A stretch of 64,000 nt of DNA. Source: Egaibacter sp046050465 (GTDB lineage: Bacteria > Pseudomonadota > Gammaproteobacteria > Burkholderiales > Burkholderiaceae_C). Numbering within the stretch: position 1 is the stretch's first letter; each line of letters opens with the position of its first letter. Shown in pieces: positions 61,728 to 64,000 of this stretch. The position numbers and the translations under genes are program-made. The notes below the pieces were generated by a model. It searched no databases. It saw nothing but the letters and a program-made list of their open reading frames with translations, and was not told the origin of the DNA. The stretch spans positions 73,254-137,253 of the forward strand of contig JBJOPS010000050.1 of assembly GCA_046050465.1 (NCBI GenBank), written 5' to 3'.

Positions 61728-62001
61728 GGTTGCCCAAGCCCTCTATATTTAATGCGCCGATGTTACCGCCTGTTGAGGCAAACCCGCATGCTACAAATAA
61801 AGTAGCTGCTTGCGCAATCTATACGAGGGCTACGAGCCCCTTTGATATACAAAGAGTTACATTTTTGCGGGCATTGCAGCCATCTCGTGCCGGTCCTGGG
61901 TAAAACGCGGGTCAGTCAACAGCTGCCCGTCAGCAAAGGCACGCAGTTGCTCGGCCTCTTCAAAAGCCGTCAGCACCCGCGGGCTGAAGACTGGGCCCTC
62001 C
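61728..62001. other. 274-bp spacer with a dispersed repeat and an unassigned small frame
   Basis: A copy of the dispersed repeat lies at 61790-61843. On the minus strand a short frame preceded by GGAGG could encode about 40 residues (VLTAFEEAEQLRAFADG...) ending at 61857, just after the broken nucleotidyltransferase. I do not recognise it and do not call it a gene. Confidence 0.3.
61790..61843 (+). repeat. dispersed hairpin repeat, copy 9
   Basis: GCTACAAATAAAGTAGC, TGCTTGCGCAATCTA, TACGAGGGCTACGAGCC, CCTTT. The stem has changed to GCTAC/GTAGC with both sides altered together. Confidence 0.85.
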
Positions 62002-62467
62002 TCAACCCTCAGAAGCATCGTCCAGTGCATCCAGATCAGCCAGGTCTTTATGGCGCCCGGTGGTGCGTTTATTGGTTTTGAAGTCATCCAGCGAAATGAA
62101 GTTCAGGCTTTGGCCATCCACCTCTACCTCTATGCGCCGGGCAAAGCTGGGGGCAAACTCCACGCCGTCAATACTGGTCAGCAGGTCAATCCGGCGCGGC
62201 GCAAACCCCATTTGAATAACCCGGTTGGGCGTCGTCAGGTCTTCCAGCCCAATACCCAGCGCCCCAAAACCAAACGCTTTCAACGCATGAAGCACGCGCT
62301 GGGCATTGGCACCATCTGTGCCCACCCAGAAATCAAGCCCAGAAATCAAGGTCACCGGTATATCGCGGGTGGCCATACGCGGCGAGTGCGTACCCGCCGA
62401 CGATCAGGTACTCAACCCGGTTTGAGTTGAGTAATGCGACAAACTCTTTGAAGTCTTCGTTCAGCAT
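62002..62467 (-). pseudogene. nucleotidyltransferase gene broken by a 13-bp duplication
   Basis: From the ATG at 62467 the frame reads MLNEDFKEFVALLNSNR, VEYLIVGGYALAAYGHPRYT, GDLDFW, then meets a TGA. A perfect tandem duplication of CTTGATTTCTGGG (13 bases) shifts the frame here. Removing one copy restores a 150-residue protein that continues WVGTDGANAQRVLHALKAFG, RRIDLLTSIDGVEF, FISLDDFKTNKR and KDLADLDAL. The GG...D-x-D motif is that of MNT/AbiEii-like nucleotidyltransferases. The break lies in the catalytic motif itself, so the product must be inactive. Confidence 0.85.
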
Positions 62468-62612
62468 CCTGCCCCCCCATTTGCCGCCGCAAAGCCTCTA
62501 CCGCAGCCAGCCGCGCTTCTACGGGCTGGGCCAGCCAGTACTGCAAATCACCCGCTACTTTTGTACCCGCAGGATGAAGAACAGTTTTATTTACAACGCG
62601 TTGCATGGTCAT
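62412..62612 (-). CDS. small protein paired with the nucleotidyltransferase
   Basis: This 66-residue protein (MTMQRVVNKTVLHPAGTKV..., ending RRLQRVCRITQLKPG) overlaps the nucleotidyltransferase start by 56 bases. Its pattern (KTxL...YWLAQPVEARLAAVE and RLQRVxRITQL) is like the small partner found upstream of this nucleotidyltransferase type. An antitoxin role is an inference. A second ATG two codons in is equally likely. It looks intact though its partner is broken. Confidence 0.6.
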   Translation of the reverse strand: MTMQRVVNKTVLHPAGTKVAGDLQYWLAQPVEARLAAVEALRRQMGGQDAERRLQRVCRITQLKPG

Positions 62613-62770
62613 GCCCTATTGTCCGGGATTCCCGAAGAGTGGGCCAGCTTGTCCAGCGCCATCAGACCGCGTGCCACTGCGCAGCGGCTCAGCCCATGGG
62701 TATCGAGGGCGCGAGTCTCATCCGTTGCTGCAGAGTGCGCATGGATACAGGGTTTCGCTTGATCAGTCAT
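62609..62770 (-). CDS. small ORF (53 residues) coupled to the 66-residue gene
   Basis: The ATG at 62770 opens 53 codons (MTDQAKPCIHAHSAATDETR..., LMALDKLAHSSGIPDNRA). Its stop overlaps the next start as ATGA, the arrangement of coupled genes. No ribosome binding site is strong and I do not recognise the sequence. The coupling is the main reason to list it. Confidence 0.35.
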   Translation of the reverse strand: MTDQAKPCIHAHSAATDETRALDTHGLSRCAVARGLMALDKLAHSSGIPDNRA

Positions 62771-62798
62771 TAAAAGCTGTGCAAATTAAATACAAATC

Positions 62799-62853
62799 GC
62801 TATGTATTTTATAGCTGCTTACACATACTGGACGAGGGCTAAAGGCCAATTTT
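62799..62853 (+). repeat. dispersed hairpin repeat, copy 10
   Basis: GCTATGTATTTTATAGC, TGCTTACACATACTG, GACGAGGGCTAAAGGCCA, ATTTT. It is the copy closest to consensus and lies between the NERD2 stop and the nucleotidyltransferase cluster. Confidence 0.85.
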
Positions 62854-62887
62854 CCTTATAAAATCCCAGATCCAACCAGTAACGCAA

Positions 62888-63778
62888 CTAATTGCTGTGA
62901 TACAGCACAGAAGCATCGCAACTTTTGCATTCGGCAAAAAAATCTTTACCTTGCTTACGAATACGGCCTTCACCACCGCACGACGGGCAGCCAAATTTAA
63001 TTCCGGTATTTTTATCGCAAGCTCGGCACCTGAAGTAATAACTTCTCGCGAAAGTCAATTCAAGGTCACTGGATTGGCAGGATTTGCAAATCCTCTCAGG
63101 CAAGGTGTGTTTTGCCTGTACCTTAGAAGAGGTAAGTACAGCAAGCTTTGACGTTTCAACGAGTTTGGGTGGCAAATAGGTTGCAACTGGCTCTTGGATA
63201 AAAGGAGTCGGCGTAACCGCTTTAATCAACGGTTTATGTTTCATTGACAAAAACGACCCAATGACGCGCAAATACTCAGGTGTAAGCAAGGGGCGCTCGT
63301 GCCCAGCAGCGCGAAGCCGCTGTATGTGTGCTTCGATACGGTCAGGCACCTGATCTGCTTTACATACTTCTGGCAGTGGCCCCTCCTTCGGCCACAGAAT
63401 CAACCCTTCATCTGAGACGGCCACTAAAACATCGAAACCGACATTGTCGAAAACCCCCTTTTGTTTGACTTTTTCACTCAAAAGATCGCGCAACAAGAGC
63501 CCTTGCATTTGCGCCTGCTTAATCGGTGACCGCATACCTTTTGAGTTGTCGGCATACCAGCGAACCCACTGTCCATCGTCTTTAATCTGCACCTTGCCGG
63601 ACACACTCTTGCTTTCCACGATCAGCATCCCGTAAGGGTGCAACACGAGGTGATCCATCTGTGCAACCTCGCCATCCAACTCGATGCGAAGACCGTGGAG
63701 TACATCAACGTCATCGCGCTTTCCGAAAAACCGCCTCAAATAATGCGCAATCTGCTCCTCCGCCCTTCTGCCCGCCAT
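62888..63778 (-). CDS. NERD-domain protein with C-terminal zinc fingers, 5'-truncated by IS insertion
   Basis: From the ATG at 63778 the product has 296 residues: NERD domain (MDHLVLHPYGMLIVESKSV with a canonical Glu-Ser-Lys), WPKEGPLPEVCKADQVPDRI, then two CxxC zinc ribbons (CKSCQSS...CRACDK, CPSCGG...CKSCDA). The frame is open for 11 codons before that ATG (LDPFTGQDKFE), which align with residues 6-16 of NERD1. The first five codons are missing where the IS begins. The remaining gene could start at Met63778, losing part of helix 1. Confidence 0.8.
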   Translation of the reverse strand: MAGRRAEEQIAHYLRRFFGKRDDVDVLHGLRIELDGEVAQMDHLVLHPYGMLIVESKSVSGKVQIKDDGQWVRWYADNSKGMRSPIKQAQMQGLLLRDLLSEKVKQKGVFDNVGFDVLVAVSDEGLILWPKEGPLPEVCKADQVPDRIEAHIQRLRAAGHERPLLTPEYLRVIGSFLSMKHKPLIKAVTPTPFIQEPVATYLPPKLVETSKLAVLTSSKVQAKHTLPERICKSCQSSDLELTFARSYYFRCRACDKNTGIKFGCPSCGGEGRIRKQGKDFFAECKSCDASVLYHSN

Positions 63779-63811
63779 CTCGAATTTATCTTGCCCAGTA
63801 AATGGGTCTAG

Positions 63812-64000
63812 GGATGATGTTCAAAACTATTCCGCCAAATACGTGACTGAGGCACGTAACTTGCGATCATTGACGGTATGAAACAAAAAGACCTTGGCCT
63901 TGATCTCTGCAACCGACGCACGCGCAAGCAAATCCTGCTCGATGAGTTGGAACAAGTCATGCCTTGGGTTGAGCTTGTGGCGTTGATCGCACCGCACGCA
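63812..64000 (+). mobile_element. IS5-family insertion sequence, left end (incomplete)
   Basis: The element probably begins at 63812, right after CTAG (63808-63811), a YTAR-type target of IS5 relatives. A transposase frame begins 66 bases inside. The far end lies outside the window, so terminal repeats and the second target copy cannot be checked. Confidence 0.65.
63878..64000 (+). CDS. IS5-family transposase, N-terminal part
   Basis: The ATG at 63878 opens a frame running off the window: MKQKDLGLDLCNRRTRKQIL then LDELEQVMPWVELVALIAPH. The sequence LLDELEQVMPWVELVALI is the N-terminal signature of IS5-type DDE transposases (compare EEMDKIVPWAELCALIEPHY). Only 41 residues are visible, so completeness is unknown. 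Confidence 0.85.
   Translation, partial: MKQKDLGLDLCNRRTRKQILLDELEQVMPWVELVALIAPHA

Noticed and set aside
62427..62762. Plus-strand frame opposite the nucleotidyltransferase cluster
   Set aside because: It is antisense to better supported coupled minus-strand genes and has no family resemblance.
1921..62853. CRISPR array made from the dispersed repeats
   Set aside because: Copies are kilobases apart, in both orientations and imperfect; no spacers and no cas genes.
1..64000. tRNA or rRNA genes
   Set aside because: No T-loop/acceptor pattern or rRNA stretch was noticed by reading; a covariance-model scan would be needed to exclude short ones.

Overview
The window is GC-rich chromosomal DNA of a betaproteobacterium, most probably Comamonadaceae (Rhodoferax/Polaromonas/Acidovorax-like). 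This rests on gene content and order: mnmG-rsmG-lysE-parA-hydrolase-parB with two parS sites, a DUF3717/DUF1289 protein, a TopB carrying a C-terminal SWIB domain beside a SET-domain gene, and TfpX- and PglL-type pilin genes. Species cannot be fixed from sequence reading alone.

Layout. 0-9 kb: end of an omega-aminotransferase, M14 carboxypeptidase, topB with a divergent SET gene, birA, a SPOR-type protein, a TctE/TctD-like two-component pair and a MarR regulator. 9.4-15.3 kb: SOS-controlled recA with recX, argC, sucCD and a TerC protein. 15.6-20.5 kb: a signalling/secretion operon (PP2C phosphatase, FHA protein, cyclic-nucleotide phosphodiesterase-like MBL enzyme, GAF-GspE ATPase). 20.6-27.9 kb: a type IV pilin gene with a sigma-54 promoter, two tandem PglL/Wzy-type ligases, moaC, tfpX, a BepA-like protease and DUF3717/DUF1289. 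28-39.6 kb: yaeQ, purB, a GST, glnE, yhdP and an orphan PAS histidine kinase. 39.7-48.4 kb: thioesterase, SDR plus PhyH dioxygenase, a GGDEF-EAL protein, a GST, cob(I)alamin adenosyltransferase, a D-2-hydroxyacid dehydrogenase and a degenerate HD-GYP protein. 48.4-54.6 kb: the chromosome-partitioning and near-origin cluster. 54.8-60.7 kb: an AsmA-like protein, a GST and a copper island (copA, copZ-like, LTXXQ/Spy-like protein, two small Cys-rich exported proteins). 60.7-64 kb: a decaying accessory end with two NERD-domain genes, a broken nucleotidyltransferase module, a probable barrel-protein remnant and the left end of an IS5-family element.

Two kinds of non-coding structure stand out. One is a dispersed hairpin repeat of about 50-55 bp with ten clear and two degenerate copies. 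It sits between genes, supplies the stop codons of three genes, and is translated inside topB and in the signal peptide of the BepA-like protease; the two degenerate copies lie in argC and the AsmA-like gene. The other is a pair of palindromic 94-bp elements upstream of lysE. Both have 24-bp arms and a 46-nt loop; the arm sequences differ completely while the loop is conserved. The 3' end of the window also shows three decay events readable at base level: a 13-bp tandem duplication frameshifting a nucleotidyltransferase inside its catalytic motif, an IS5-type insertion removing the first codons of a NERD gene, and a barrel protein lacking its signal peptide.
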